Assembly (NCBI RefSeq): GCF_039539525.1
Contig: NZ_BAABDH010000106.1
Coordinates: forward strand, 1-64,000
Source of the DNA: Hymenobacter algoricola
Lineage (GTDB): Bacteria > Bacteroidota > Bacteroidia > Cytophagales > Hymenobacteraceae
DNA length: 64,000 nucleotides
Direction: 5' to 3'
Shown here one piece after another: positions 1 through 8,324 of this stretch (positions are counted from its first letter, which is position 1; each line of letters starts with the position of its first letter). The notes under the pieces were generated by a model that made no database searches, had not been told where the DNA came from, and saw nothing but the letters and a program-made list of their open reading frames with translations. Both the position numbers and the translations under genes were made by a program.

Positions 1-59
1 AAGGGCAAACTGTAGTCGCGCTGACTACGCCGCGCACGCGGCTCAAACTCGGTTTTCAT
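1..59 (-). CDS. N-terminal fragment of a probable transposase (OrfA-like)
   Basis: ATG on the minus strand at 59-57 is preceded by AAAGGTGTC, a rare good Shine-Dalgarno-like site in this window. The 19 visible codons read MKTEFEPRARRSQRDYSLP, rich in Arg and ending in a Y-S-L word. From memory this resembles the start of helix-turn-helix IS3-type transposases of Bacteroidota, where the HTH follows directly. The gene runs off the window. It could equally be an unrelated gene, since fewer than 20 residues are visible. Confidence 0.4.
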   Translation of the reverse strand, partial: MKTEFEPRARRSQRDYSLP

Positions 60-85
60 GACACCTTTTGGAAAAGCTGTCAACA
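1..85 (-). mobile_element. Edge of a probable IS3-family insertion sequence
   Basis: The left edge of the window carries a minus-strand coding start that resembles the N-terminus of IS3-type OrfA transposases. The sequence just upstream on that strand begins TGTTGACAGCTTTTCC near position 85, which could be a terminal inverted repeat starting with TGT. The other end lies outside the window, so neither the inverted repeat nor a target duplication can be verified. The boundary is inferred. Confidence 0.35.
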
Positions 86-110
86 TATTTCCGGACCCGA
101 CATACTCCTG

Positions 111-148
111 AAAAAAGCCGGCCGGGAACGTTCCCGGCCGGCTTTTTT
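111..148. terminator. Perfect-palindrome bidirectional terminator
   Basis: A 38-bp perfect palindrome with A-tract, GC stem and T-tract centred on GAACGTTC. With A6 on one side and T6 on the other it can end transcription from either strand. It separates the IS edge from the dehydrogenase gene. Confidence 0.8.
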
Positions 149-259
149 GCTGGCGTCCTAACCAAGCGCCGGAAAAGCGGGTTTTATTTCGGTAAACTTC
201 AGCTTCAGTCCCGGCCGACGGCCAGCCCAACCAACCAAAACTCCCTCTTCTTCCGACTT

Positions 260-991
260 ATGAAACGCGTCCTCATCACCGGTGCCAACCGCGGCCTGGG
301 CCTCGAACTCACCCGCCAGTACCTGGAGCGCGGCGACCAGGTGTTTGCCGCCTCCCGCCAGCCCGACGCCGCCACCGACCTGCTCACCCTGCAGGAGCAG
401 TTTCCCGGCCAGCTCACCCTGCTGGCCCTCGACGTGACCAACGACGCCTCGCTGCGGGCGGCCCACGCCGCCGTGGCCGCCAAGGCCGAGGGCCTGGATA
501 TTCTCGTCAACAACGCCGGCATCCTGCCCGGCCACCCCGGGGCCGGCGTCGGCGACGACCCCGCCACCCAGCGCCTGGGCCAGCTGCGCTACGACGATGC
601 CATGCAGGTGCTGGCCACCAACGCCGTGGGGCCGCTGCTAGTCACCCAGCAGTTTCTGGATCTGCTGAAAAAGGGCCAGAAAAGCCGCATTGTGAGCATT
701 TCTACCGGCCTGGGCTCTCTCACGCTGAAAGCTTCCGGCAGCCAGTACCACTACAGCGCCAGCAAGGCGGCCATGAACATGTACATGCGCACGCTGGCCA
801 TTGAAGCGGGGCACGACAACCTGATATCCATCATGGTCGACCCCGGCTGGATGCGCACCGATATGGGCGGCACCGGCGCGGCCCTGCTCCCCGCCGACTC
901 GGCCCGCGGCATCATCCGCCTCACCGACCAGCTGCACGCCGAGGAAAACGGCAGCTTCGTGACCTGGCAGGGCAAGCCCGTGCCGTGGTAA
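260..991 (+). CDS. SDR-family NAD(P)-dependent oxidoreductase
   Basis: A 243-residue classical short-chain dehydrogenase. The Rossmann nucleotide motif TGANRGLG is at residues 7-14, NNAG at 84-87, and the catalytic YSASK at 165-169 is preceded by a Ser in VSIST. The fold is expected to reduce or oxidise a carbonyl/alcohol with NAD(P)(H) in the cytoplasm; the substrate cannot be told from sequence. The reading frame is open further upstream, but that extension crosses the palindromic terminator at 111-148, and the SDR fold begins at MKRVLITG, so ATG 260 is taken as the start. It stands alone, flanked by terminators on both sides. Confidence 0.9.
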   Translation: MKRVLITGANRGLGLELTRQYLERGDQVFAASRQPDAATDLLTLQEQFPGQLTLLALDVTNDASLRAAHAAVAAKAEGLDILVNNAGILPGHPGAGVGDDPATQRLGQLRYDDAMQVLATNAVGPLLVTQQFLDLLKKGQKSRIVSISTGLGSLTLKASGSQYHYSASKAAMNMYMRTLAIEAGHDNLISIMVDPGWMRTDMGGTGAALLPADSARGIIRLTDQLHAEENGSFVTWQGKPVPW

Positions 992-1017
992 ACCGGTTCG
1001 GGCCCGCTCGCTCCCGC

Positions 1018-1046
1018 AAAAGGCTGCCTCCGGGGCAGCCTTTTTT
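1018..1046 (+). terminator. Rho-independent terminator after the SDR gene
   Basis: Stem AAAAGGCTGCC/GGGCAGCCTTTT with loop TCCG and a run of T, 27 bp after the stop codon. Confidence 0.85.
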
Positions 1047-1190
1047 GTGCCGCCAAACCGCCCGCCGGGGCGCTGTCACCCGATACCCTGATTAAAAAAA
1101 GGCAAAATACCGGCTGAAATCAATCCCCGGCGGCGCAAGGCCCGTAAGGCTAAGCATTCCTTTATTTTTCCGCTTCTAAAGCCCTTACGC

Positions 1191-3203
1191 ATGAAAACTA
1201 ACTTTACTCGCTGGATGAGTTCCGTAAAAGGAACGAGCCTCGGTGTGCTGCTGGCCGGCGCCGTAGTCCTGCCCACCGCCGCCCAAACGGTGTATGGTCT
1301 GGCGGTGCCCGCCTCGGCTACCACCGACCGCACGCTGGTTTCCTTCAGCGCTACCTCGCCCGCCACGCTGACAACTCCGATCCTCATTACGGGCCTGGCG
1401 GCCGGTCAGACGGTAGTCGGCATTGACTTCCGGCCCAACACCGGCGAGCTGTTTGCCCTGGGCTATAACTCGCTCAGCACCCAGGCGCAGCTCTACACCC
1501 TGAACCGCGCCACCGGCGTGGCCACCAGCGTTGGGGCGGCCATCGCCCTGAACCTGGGCACCAACCCTTTCCGCATCGGCTTCGACTTCAACCCGACCGT
1601 GGACCGCATCCGCGTGGTGAGCGGCATCGGCACCGACTTCCGCCTCAACCCCAACAACGGCGCCCTGGCCGCCACCGATGGCACCCTGGCCTACGCCTCC
1701 ACCGACCCCAACGCCGGCCAGACGCCCAGCGTAGGGGCCGTGGCCTACACCAACAGCTACATCGGCAGCACCGCCACCACGCTCTATGACATCGATGAGG
1801 CCAACAGCCGGCTGACCATCCAGAATCCGCCGAACAACGGCACGCTGAACACGGTCGGCCCCCTGGGCATTACCATCGACAACTCCAAGGTCACGGACCT
1901 CGACATCTACTTCGATGCCGATACCCGACTGAACACGCTGTATCTGGCCGTGGCTACCTCGACCTCGACCACCCAGGCCAACACGGACCTCTATCGGCTC
2001 AACCCCACCACCGGAGCCGCCACGCTGGTAGGTCCCGTAGGCAGCGGCCCCATCGTCGCCATTACTGACATTGCCTTCCAGACCGACCGGCCGGCGACGC
2101 TGCCAACCATCACGGGGCAGCTGGCCTACGCGCTGGCGGGCAGCAACCTGCTGACCTTCGACACGGCCCTGCCCGGCTTCATCCGCACCTCGGTGGGCCT
2201 GACCGGCTTCGACCCTACCCAAACCCTGGCGGGCCTGGATGTGCGCCCGCTCAACAACGCGCTCTACGCGCTGGGCTACAACGCCGTTACCCAGACCGGC
2301 CAGCTCTACACCATCAACGCCGCCACCGGCGTGGCCACCCAGACCAGCGCCCCGCTGCCCCTGACCCTGGGTACGGGCAGCATCGGCTTCGACTTCAACC
2401 CGACCGTGGACCGCATCCGCGTGGTGGGCGCCAACCGCAACAACTACCGCCTCAACCCGGTGAACGGGACCCTGGCCGCCACCGACGGGCCGCTGGTCTA
2501 CACCTCGGGCTCGAATATGCCTTCCATCGGGGCCGCGGCCTACACCAACAGCTTCACTGGCGCCAGCCCGACCACCGGCACCACGCTCTACAACTACGAT
2601 GAGGTGCTCAACGTGCTCAACACCCAGGCCACGGCCAACCCGCCGATGGACGGGCAGCTGACCACGGTGGGCGCTTCGGGCATCATCGTCAACACGACCA
2701 GCCCCAACGTGGACCTGGACATCTACAGCACCGGCGTGGGCGTGAACACGGCCTACCTGGTGGCCAACCCCGGCGCCTCGCCCAACAGCAACCTGTACAC
2801 GGTTAACCTCACTACCGGGGCCGCTACGCCCGTGGGCGCCATGGGTGGGGGCCAGATCGGCAACGGCATCACCGTGCGCGACATTGCCGTGGCCGCCGCC
2901 GGCGGCGTGGCCACCGGCGTGCGCAGCCGCACCGAGTTGGCCAGCACCGCGCTGAACGTATTCCCCAACCCGGTGACCAGCCAGGCCACGGTGAGCTTCC
3001 GCCTGGATAAGGCCAGCCGCGTGGACATGGTCGTGTTTGATGCCGTCGGCCGCCAGGTGCAGACCCTGCAGGCGGGCACTCTGCCGGCCGGCGAGCAGAC
3101 CCTGCGCTGGGAAGCGGGCAAAGCTGCCGCGGGCCTGTACTTCCTGCACCTGTCCATCGACGGCCAGCCCGCCGGCGTCAAGCAGGCCGTCGTGCTGCAC
3201 TAA
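1191..3203 (+). CDS. Secreted DUF4394 protein with T9SS-type sorting domain
   Basis: A 670-residue exported protein. An N-terminal signal peptide ends near residues 28-31 (PTAAQ). Two tandem DUF4394-like modules follow, roughly residues 35-295 and 305-575, each with the words GIDFRP/GLDVRP, ALGYN, GFDFNPTVDRIRVV and LYDIDE/LYNYDE. The last about 80 residues form a type A sorting domain (NVFPNPV...GLYFLHL), which in Bacteroidota directs type IX secretion and surface attachment. The modules probably form a beta-propeller-like fold; no enzymatic residues are evident. The DNA of the two modules includes an identical stretch of over 40 bp (near 1575-1620 and 2382-2427), suggesting internal duplication with sequence homogenisation. 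A single-gene unit ending in a strong terminator. Confidence 0.85.
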   Translation: MKTNFTRWMSSVKGTSLGVLLAGAVVLPTAAQTVYGLAVPASATTDRTLVSFSATSPATLTTPILITGLAAGQTVVGIDFRPNTGELFALGYNSLSTQAQLYTLNRATGVATSVGAAIALNLGTNPFRIGFDFNPTVDRIRVVSGIGTDFRLNPNNGALAATDGTLAYASTDPNAGQTPSVGAVAYTNSYIGSTATTLYDIDEANSRLTIQNPPNNGTLNTVGPLGITIDNSKVTDLDIYFDADTRLNTLYLAVATSTSTTQANTDLYRLNPTTGAATLVGPVGSGPIVAITDIAFQTDRPATLPTITGQLAYALAGSNLLTFDTALPGFIRTSVGLTGFDPTQTLAGLDVRPLNNALYALGYNAVTQTGQLYTINAATGVATQTSAPLPLTLGTGSIGFDFNPTVDRIRVVGANRNNYRLNPVNGTLAATDGPLVYTSGSNMPSIGAAAYTNSFTGASPTTGTTLYNYDEVLNVLNTQATANPPMDGQLTTVGASGIIVNTTSPNVDLDIYSTGVGVNTAYLVANPGASPNSNLYTVNLTTGAATPVGAMGGGQIGNGITVRDIAVAAAGGVATGVRSRTELASTALNVFPNPVTSQATVSFRLDKASRVDMVVFDAVGRQVQTLQAGTLPAGEQTLRWEAGKAAAGLYFLHLSIDGQPAGVKQAVVLH

Positions 3204-3220
3204 GCTTTGTCTTAATCTGT

Positions 3221-3257
3221 AAAAAAGGCCCGCCGAACATTTCGGCGGGCCTTTTTT
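3221..3257. terminator. Bidirectional terminator between convergent genes
   Basis: Stem AAAAAAGGCCCGCCGAA with its exact complement around the loop CAT, followed by T7. It lies between the convergent DUF4394 and RDD genes and can serve both. Confidence 0.9.
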
Positions 3258-3284
3258 TATGCCTGATACTGTCCGTCCGCCACT

Positions 3285-4007
3285 TCAGGCCGGATCGGCC
3301 AGCAGGTGGGCATGGTCGCGCAGCACGGTGCGCAGAAAGGCTTCGTCGGGCAGGTCGGTGCGGATGCCGGTCAGGGACTTTATTTTCTGGGCCACTTCAT
3401 TAAGCAAAATGAAATTGTTGCGCTTAAGCCCCTGGTAGAGCAGGCGCCGGATCAGGTTCACGTCGTGGTCGGTGAGCTGCGCGGCCTGCGGAAACACCAC
3501 CATGTAGCCGTGCAGCCGCTCGGTTTCGGTGGGCAGCGGCGTATCCGGCCCCGGCCGCAGACTCACGACCACGGTGTTGGCAGCCAGGTCGCCGAGCCGC
3601 TGGCCGCGCCCGTTGAGCAGCACGGCCACCACCGCCACGCTGCCCAGCGTGGCACTCACCTCCACCAGGCCCAGCAGCCAGCGCAGCAGGTAGTCGCCCA
3701 GTCGGGCGCGGGAGCCGTCGCGCCGGGTCACCTTGATCTGCCGGGCTTTTTTGCCCAGGCTCTGGCCGTTAAAAAACGTTTCGCACCCCGGATGATACAC
3801 CAGCACGGGCAAAGCCAGCAGCAGCAGCCGCAGCATCTGGCGCTCATCCTGCGAGCTGGTGGCCTGCTCAATCAGGAAGTTCACCCCAATCGAATACCCC
3901 ATCAGCACCACCAGGTCGATCAGCTGGGCCAGGATTCGGTCGCCCACGCTGGCCACGTCGTATTCCAGGGCCACGTTCTGGGCCGTCTGCACGCGAATAG
4001 TACTCAT
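3285..4007 (-). CDS. RDD family membrane protein
   Basis: A 240-residue inner-membrane protein. The RDD-domain signature is spread over the first 155 residues: GDRILAQLIDLVV in the first membrane segment, FFNGQSLGKKARQIKVTRRDG between segments two and three, and GQRLGDLAANTVVV after the third. A hydrophilic C-terminal extension of about 85 residues follows, which is longer than minimal RDD proteins. RDD proteins are of varied function (some have been linked to ion exchange); none can be assigned here. It is divergent from the SpoIIM gene, with 113 bp between the starts, and belongs by context to the MoxR cassette on the other strand. Confidence 0.88.
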   Translation of the reverse strand: MSTIRVQTAQNVALEYDVASVGDRILAQLIDLVVLMGYSIGVNFLIEQATSSQDERQMLRLLLLALPVLVYHPGCETFFNGQSLGKKARQIKVTRRDGSRARLGDYLLRWLLGLVEVSATLGSVAVVAVLLNGRGQRLGDLAANTVVVSLRPGPDTPLPTETERLHGYMVVFPQAAQLTDHDVNLIRRLLYQGLKRNNFILLNEVAQKIKSLTGIRTDLPDEAFLRTVLRDHAHLLADPA

Positions 4008-4062
4008 CAGCAGTTATTTTAAATCCGGGGTAAAAACGCCGCGGCGGCGCGGGCTATTTTTT

Positions 4063-4070
4063 TATATTTG
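4063..4070 (+). promoter_or_regulatory. Bacteroidota -7 element for the SpoIIM-DUF58 gene cluster
   Basis: TATATTTG matches the TAnnTTTG -7 consensus of Bacteroidota primary sigma factor promoters. It lies 50 bp upstream of the SpoIIM start in an AT-rich pocket of otherwise GC-rich DNA. A matching -33 TTTG is not visible. Confidence 0.55.
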
Positions 4071-4120
4071 TCAGACGCTGCTATTAGCGCCTATTCCTAT
4101 TTCTGCGGGGCTGACGCCGT

Positions 4121-5080
4121 ATGCGCGAAGTTATTTTTCTGCGGCAGAACCAGGCCAAGTGGCAGCACTACGAAAGCACGCCACCCGGGGGACCTGATGA
4201 GCTGGCGGCCCGCTTCATTGAGCTTACCGACGACCTTTCGTACGCCCGCACGTTCTATCCGGACTCCCCCACCACGGCCTACCTGAACACGCTGACTGGC
4301 AAGCTACACCAGGCCCTGTACAAAAACAAAAGCGTGGAGCAGGGCCGCTTCCTGCAGTTCTGGCGCCGGGAGCTGCCCCTGCTGGTGGGCCACTACCACC
4401 GCACGCTGGGCGCGGCACTGCTGTTTTTCCTGCTCTGCACGGCCCTCGGCGCCCTGTCGGCCGCCCTCGACGAGTCCTTCGTGCGGGTGGTGCTCGGCGA
4501 CCAGTACGTGAACCAGACGCTGGCCAATATCGAGCGGGGCGACCCAATGGCCGTCTATAAGGGCGGCAACGAAGGCGTGATGTTTCTTTACATCACCCTC
4601 AACAACATCAAGGTGTCACTGCTGGCGTTTGCCAGCGGGCTGCTGCCGGGGCTGGGCACGGGCACTATTCTCTTCAAAAACGGCATGATGCTGGGCGCTT
4701 TTCAGTATTTCTTCCACCAGAAGGGCGTGCTGCTGCCTTCGCTGCTCACCATCTGGATTCACGGCACTCTGGAGATATCGGCCATCGTGCTGGCCGGCGG
4801 CGCGGGACTGGTCATGAGCCGGGGCATCCTGTTTCCGGGCACCTACTCCCGGCGCGAGTCCTTTCAGCGGGCCGCCCGCGACGGTATGCGGCTGGTGCTG
4901 GGCCTGGTCCCGATTTTTATTGTCGCCGGCTTTCTGGAAGGCTTCGTGACGCGCCACACCGAGATGCCACCGGCGCTGAGCCTGCTCATCATCGGCACCT
5001 CGGCCGCCTTCATCGGCTGGTATTTTATCCTGTATCCCCTTCATTTGCGGCGCCGGCTGTCGGCAGCCCCCGTATCCTGA
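4121..5080 (+). CDS. SpoIIM-family (stage II sporulation protein M-like) membrane protein
   Basis: A 319-residue polytopic protein. A soluble N-terminal region of about 95 residues is followed by about six membrane segments; the family core includes EGVMFLYITLNNIKVSLLAF, GLGTGTILFKNGMMLGAF and IHGTLEISAIVLAGGAGL. The SpoIIM family is broad and the organism is not expected to sporulate, so the name marks homology only. In Bacillus SpoIIM is part of the peptidoglycan-degrading engulfment complex; here the role is unknown. First gene of a tightly packed plus-strand cluster, seven bases before the next start. Confidence 0.85.
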   Translation: MREVIFLRQNQAKWQHYESTPPGGPDELAARFIELTDDLSYARTFYPDSPTTAYLNTLTGKLHQALYKNKSVEQGRFLQFWRRELPLLVGHYHRTLGAALLFFLLCTALGALSAALDESFVRVVLGDQYVNQTLANIERGDPMAVYKGGNEGVMFLYITLNNIKVSLLAFASGLLPGLGTGTILFKNGMMLGAFQYFFHQKGVLLPSLLTIWIHGTLEISAIVLAGGAGLVMSRGILFPGTYSRRESFQRAARDGMRLVLGLVPIFIVAGFLEGFVTRHTEMPPALSLLIIGTSAAFIGWYFILYPLHLRRRLSAAPVS

Positions 5081-5087
5081 TCCTGCT

Positions 5088-6119
5088 ATGGCCCATCTGC
5101 CCTTCACCCGCCCCACCGATTTCCTGCGCGAGCGGGAGTTTGGTCCCAAAATCGAGGCTTCCTTCGACTTCGTGCGGGCGCACTTTCTGCCCCTGGGGCG
5201 CTGCCTGGTCTACATTGTGCTGCCGCTGCTGCTGCTGCAGGGCATTGCCACCGGTCTGATGCAGGCGCGCATGGGCGGCGTGCTGAATACCTGGCGCACC
5301 GCCCTCAAAAACCAGGGTAACCAGGCCGCGTCGATGCAGCGGCTTACCGAGATGATCAACGGCCCCGAGTACTGGCTGGCGCTGGTGGCCAGCCTGTTCT
5401 CCTTCACCCTGCTGGTGCTGACCGTGTACGGCTACGTGGTGCTGCGCCTGGAAAAGGAGGACCCCGCCGCGCCCGTGACGGTGCCCGAAGTGTGGGCCCT
5501 GGTGCGGCAGCGCTTCGTGGGCGCCCTGCTGTCGTTTTTCGGGTTGGCCCTGGGCGTAGTGGTAGCCGCGGCCGCCATCAGCTTTGTGCTGATCATGCTG
5601 GGCCGCCTGCTGAGCACCAACCCGGCTATGGCCGTTTTGCTGGTATTCGTGATATACGGCGCCATGGCCTACGCCATGGTTGTGCTGAGCCTGTTCTTCA
5701 TTGTGCAGCTGCGGGAGCGGACGGGCTTTTTCGCCACCATTGGCCGCTGCTTTACCCTGGTCTGGGGCAAGTGGTGGTCCACGTTCGGGCTCATTGTGGT
5801 CATGTCGATTCTGCTGCTGCTGCTGGTCATGGTCGTGTACACCGGCACCACGCTGATCAGCGCGCCCTTTGCCATCGACCCGGGGCATACGCCCACGGTC
5901 CTGGGCCGGATTACGTCGGTGGTGGCGGCCTGCCTGAACTCCGTAGCGTTTATGGCGCTATATCCCCTGCTGTTTCTGGCGCTGGCTTTTCAGTATTTCA
6001 ACCTCGTGGAGCGCAAGGAAGGCCACGGCCTGCACGCCCTGGTCAATTCCATTGGCCGGCAGCCCGAGCCGCTCACGCAGCCCCGCTCCTTCCCCGCCGA
6101 AGATGAAGGTGAATACTAG
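5088..6119 (+). CDS. Polytopic membrane protein of unknown function
   Basis: 343 residues with about six predicted membrane spans (near 45-65, 95-120, 140-165, 180-205, 230-255 and 280-300). The N-terminus has FTRPTDFLRERE(F)G and the C-terminal 30 residues are hydrophilic. I do not recognise a family with certainty; proteins like this commonly sit between SpoIIM and DUF4129 genes in Bacteroidota. It overlaps the start of the next gene by 17 bases, which suggests translational coupling. Likely another membrane component of the MoxR cassette. Confidence 0.75.
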   Translation: MAHLPFTRPTDFLREREFGPKIEASFDFVRAHFLPLGRCLVYIVLPLLLLQGIATGLMQARMGGVLNTWRTALKNQGNQAASMQRLTEMINGPEYWLALVASLFSFTLLVLTVYGYVVLRLEKEDPAAPVTVPEVWALVRQRFVGALLSFFGLALGVVVAAAAISFVLIMLGRLLSTNPAMAVLLVFVIYGAMAYAMVVLSLFFIVQLRERTGFFATIGRCFTLVWGKWWSTFGLIVVMSILLLLLVMVVYTGTTLISAPFAIDPGHTPTVLGRITSVVAACLNSVAFMALYPLLFLALAFQYFNLVERKEGHGLHALVNSIGRQPEPLTQPRSFPAEDEGEY

Positions 6120-6888
6120 CCAGCCGGCGCGCCCCCTTACCCACCGGCTGCGGTGGGCCGTGCTGCCCGTGCTGGCGGTGCTAACTTGCGCCCCGGCCCC
6201 GGCGGTAGGGGCGCGGCCGGGGCCGGGGCCACCCCTAGCGCTGCCCGCCGACCGCACCACGCCCGTCCGGCTGCGCCAGCCGGCGCCGGCCCGGCTCCGG
6301 GCCTTCCGCCAGCAGACCGAGTTTCAGTACGTGGAGCCGGTGGCCGCCGAAACCAGCGCCTGGAGCCTGTTCTGGCGGCAGCTTAGGGAGTGGCTGGCCG
6401 GCCTGTTTGCCCGCCCCGGCTACCGGTACGGCGGCCGCTACGCCGTGTACGCCGCCTTTGGCCTGGCTTTCCTGTACGTGCTGCTGCGCGTTCTGCAGCT
6501 CGACTTCACCAATGTCTTCGGCCGCACCGCCCGCCCCCTGCCGCTGCACTACGAAGCCAGCACCGAAGACATTCACGGCATCGACTTCACCACCCGCCTG
6601 ACCGAGGCGGAGGCCGTGGGCAACTACCGGCTGGCCGTACGGCTGGGCTACCTGCTGGTGCTGCACACGCTCACCACCCGGCACCTCATCGACTGGCAGC
6701 CCGAGAAAACCAACCACGACTACCTGCAGCAGCTGACCAACACGCCCTGGCAGACGGGCTTTGCCACGCTCACCCGCCAGTTTGAGTACGTCTGGTACGG
6801 GGAGCAGCGGCTGACGGCGGGCAGCTATGCGCCGGTGCGCGAGGCCCGGCAGCAGTTTCTGGACGTTCTTTTCCATCCGGCCGCCTGA
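6103..6888 (+). CDS. DUF4129 domain-containing membrane protein
   Basis: 261 residues from ATG 6103 (MKVNTSQ), chosen because the longer frame begins inside the preceding gene in a Pro/Ser-rich stretch. A probable signal segment (residues 12-35), a periplasmic stretch, a membrane span near residues 110-130, and a C-terminal DUF4129 domain containing YEASTEDIHGIDF, YRLAVRLGYLLVLHTL and TNHDYLQQL. DUF4129 is often found C-terminal to transglutaminase-like domains or next to MoxR/DUF58 genes; its activity is unknown. The stop codon overlaps the next ATG (TGATG). Confidence 0.82.
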   Translation: MKVNTSQPARPLTHRLRWAVLPVLAVLTCAPAPAVGARPGPGPPLALPADRTTPVRLRQPAPARLRAFRQQTEFQYVEPVAAETSAWSLFWRQLREWLAGLFARPGYRYGGRYAVYAAFGLAFLYVLLRVLQLDFTNVFGRTARPLPLHYEASTEDIHGIDFTTRLTEAEAVGNYRLAVRLGYLLVLHTLTTRHLIDWQPEKTNHDYLQQLTNTPWQTGFATLTRQFEYVWYGEQRLTAGSYAPVREARQQFLDVLFHPAA

Positions 6889-8165
6889 TGACGAGATTCC
6901 GCGCCTTTCTGCTGGCTTTGGTCGGGCTGTTTGCCGCCTTTGTCGCCGTCGAGTATTATCAGCCGGAGCCCACCAGCTGGCGGCATACCTACCAGAACAA
7001 CGACAAGGTTCCCTACGGCACCTACGTGCTCTACGACCTGCTGCCCGACCTGTTCGGCCGCCAGCCCGTGCGCACTATCCGCCAGCCTATTGCCAACCAG
7101 CTGCTGCCCGGCCTGGGCACCCGCGCGTACGCCGACACGGTGCGGCCCGCCGCCACCCGGGTGCTGGCCGCATCCGCCAACTACCTGTTTGTGCACCACT
7201 CCTTCGAGCTCAGCCGCCTCGACCGGGCCGCGCTGCTGCGCTACGTGGGCCGCGGCAATCACGTGTTTATTGCCACCGAATCGCTGGACGACCTGCTGGG
7301 CGACACGTTGCGGCTGCATCTGGCCGTGCAGAGCCCAAGTCAGCGCCTGCAGCGGCAGGCCCGGCGTCGGGTGGCGCCGGCCGCCAGCGCCCCGGACAGC
7401 ACCACGCTGCGGCTGCTCAACCCGGGGCTAGCGGCAGACCGCTTCCGCTTTCCGAGCAATGAAGTCAACTGGTTCTTCGTGCCCGACAGTGCCTGCCGGG
7501 CCACCGTGCTGGCCGTCAACAGCCAGCAGAAGCCGGTGCTGGTGCGCGTGCCCCACGGCCGGGGCTTCGTGTACCTGAGCTCTACGCCGGCCGTGCTGAG
7601 CAACTACTTTCTGCTGCGCCCCGCTACGGCTGGCTTTGGCTTTGCCGCCCTGTCGTACCTGCCCGAGCGGCCCGTTTTCTGGGACGAGTACCAGAAGCAG
7701 GGCCGGCTGGGTGAGCAGTCGTTGTGGCGGGTGGTAAGTCAGCACGCGGCCCTGCGCTGGGCCACCACGCTGCTGGGGGCGGGGCTGCTGCTTTTCGCTT
7801 TGTTTGAGGCCAAGCGCCGGCAGCGGGTGATTCCCGTCATCAAGGCGCTGCCCAACACGACGCTGCTCTTCACCCGCACGGTGGCTTCGCTCTACCGTCA
7901 GGACCACAACCACGCGCTGATTGCCGAGAAGAAAATCAGCCTGTTTCTGGAAACGCTGCGCCACCGCCTGCAAGAGCCGGCGCTGGACCTGAATGAGGAC
8001 GCCACCCGGGACCGGCTGGCCCAGAAAGCCGGCCTCAGCCGGGCCCGCATCGATGAGATGGTGCGCGTGATTCACTTTGTGCGCACTGCCCCGCAGGTGC
8101 GCGACTCCGAGCTGCAGAAGCTTAATCAGGTGCTAAGCGAGTTTCGCCACAGCGCCTTTTCCTAA
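6888..8165 (+). CDS. DUF4350 domain-containing protein
   Basis: 425 residues. An N-terminal anchor (residues 5-20) is followed by a DUF4350 ectodomain with NDKVPYGTYVLYDLLPDLF and RLDRAALLRYVGRGNHVFIA, which resembles glutamine-amidotransferase-like or IFT52/GldG-type folds. A second membrane span lies near residues 288-305 and the last about 110 residues are cytoplasmic. Its start overlaps the DUF4129 stop by one base. DUF4350 beside MoxR, DUF58 and DUF4129 is a recurrent arrangement that also occurs in Actinobacteria. Function unknown; I infer a membrane-associated partner of the AAA+ ATPase. Confidence 0.85.
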   Translation: MTRFRAFLLALVGLFAAFVAVEYYQPEPTSWRHTYQNNDKVPYGTYVLYDLLPDLFGRQPVRTIRQPIANQLLPGLGTRAYADTVRPAATRVLAASANYLFVHHSFELSRLDRAALLRYVGRGNHVFIATESLDDLLGDTLRLHLAVQSPSQRLQRQARRRVAPAASAPDSTTLRLLNPGLAADRFRFPSNEVNWFFVPDSACRATVLAVNSQQKPVLVRVPHGRGFVYLSSTPAVLSNYFLLRPATAGFGFAALSYLPERPVFWDEYQKQGRLGEQSLWRVVSQHAALRWATTLLGAGLLLFALFEAKRRQRVIPVIKALPNTTLLFTRTVASLYRQDHNHALIAEKKISLFLETLRHRLQEPALDLNEDATRDRLAQKAGLSRARIDEMVRVIHFVRTAPQVRDSELQKLNQVLSEFRHSAFS

Positions 8166-8324
8166 TTGCACTATGCCGCATAATTGCATTCAACCTATTT
8201 ATAACTATTCCAATAGGACCACTGCACTTGAATGACAGCGCAAAAACCAATCATATCTGTAAAAAACGATGTAATTATCCCTTTACCCATTCGCCCCACC
8301 TGTCAATCCCTGTGCTTGCCCAAT

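Noticed and set aside
1185..3200. 671-residue minus-strand open frame opposite the DUF4394 gene
   Set aside because: Composition is Gly/Val/His/Gln-rich with no domain, the mirror of a GC-rich plus-strand gene that has a signal peptide and a sorting domain.
4121..5080. Sporulation function suggested by SpoIIM homology
   Set aside because: No other sporulation genes are present and the phylum does not form endospores; homology is to a broad membrane family.
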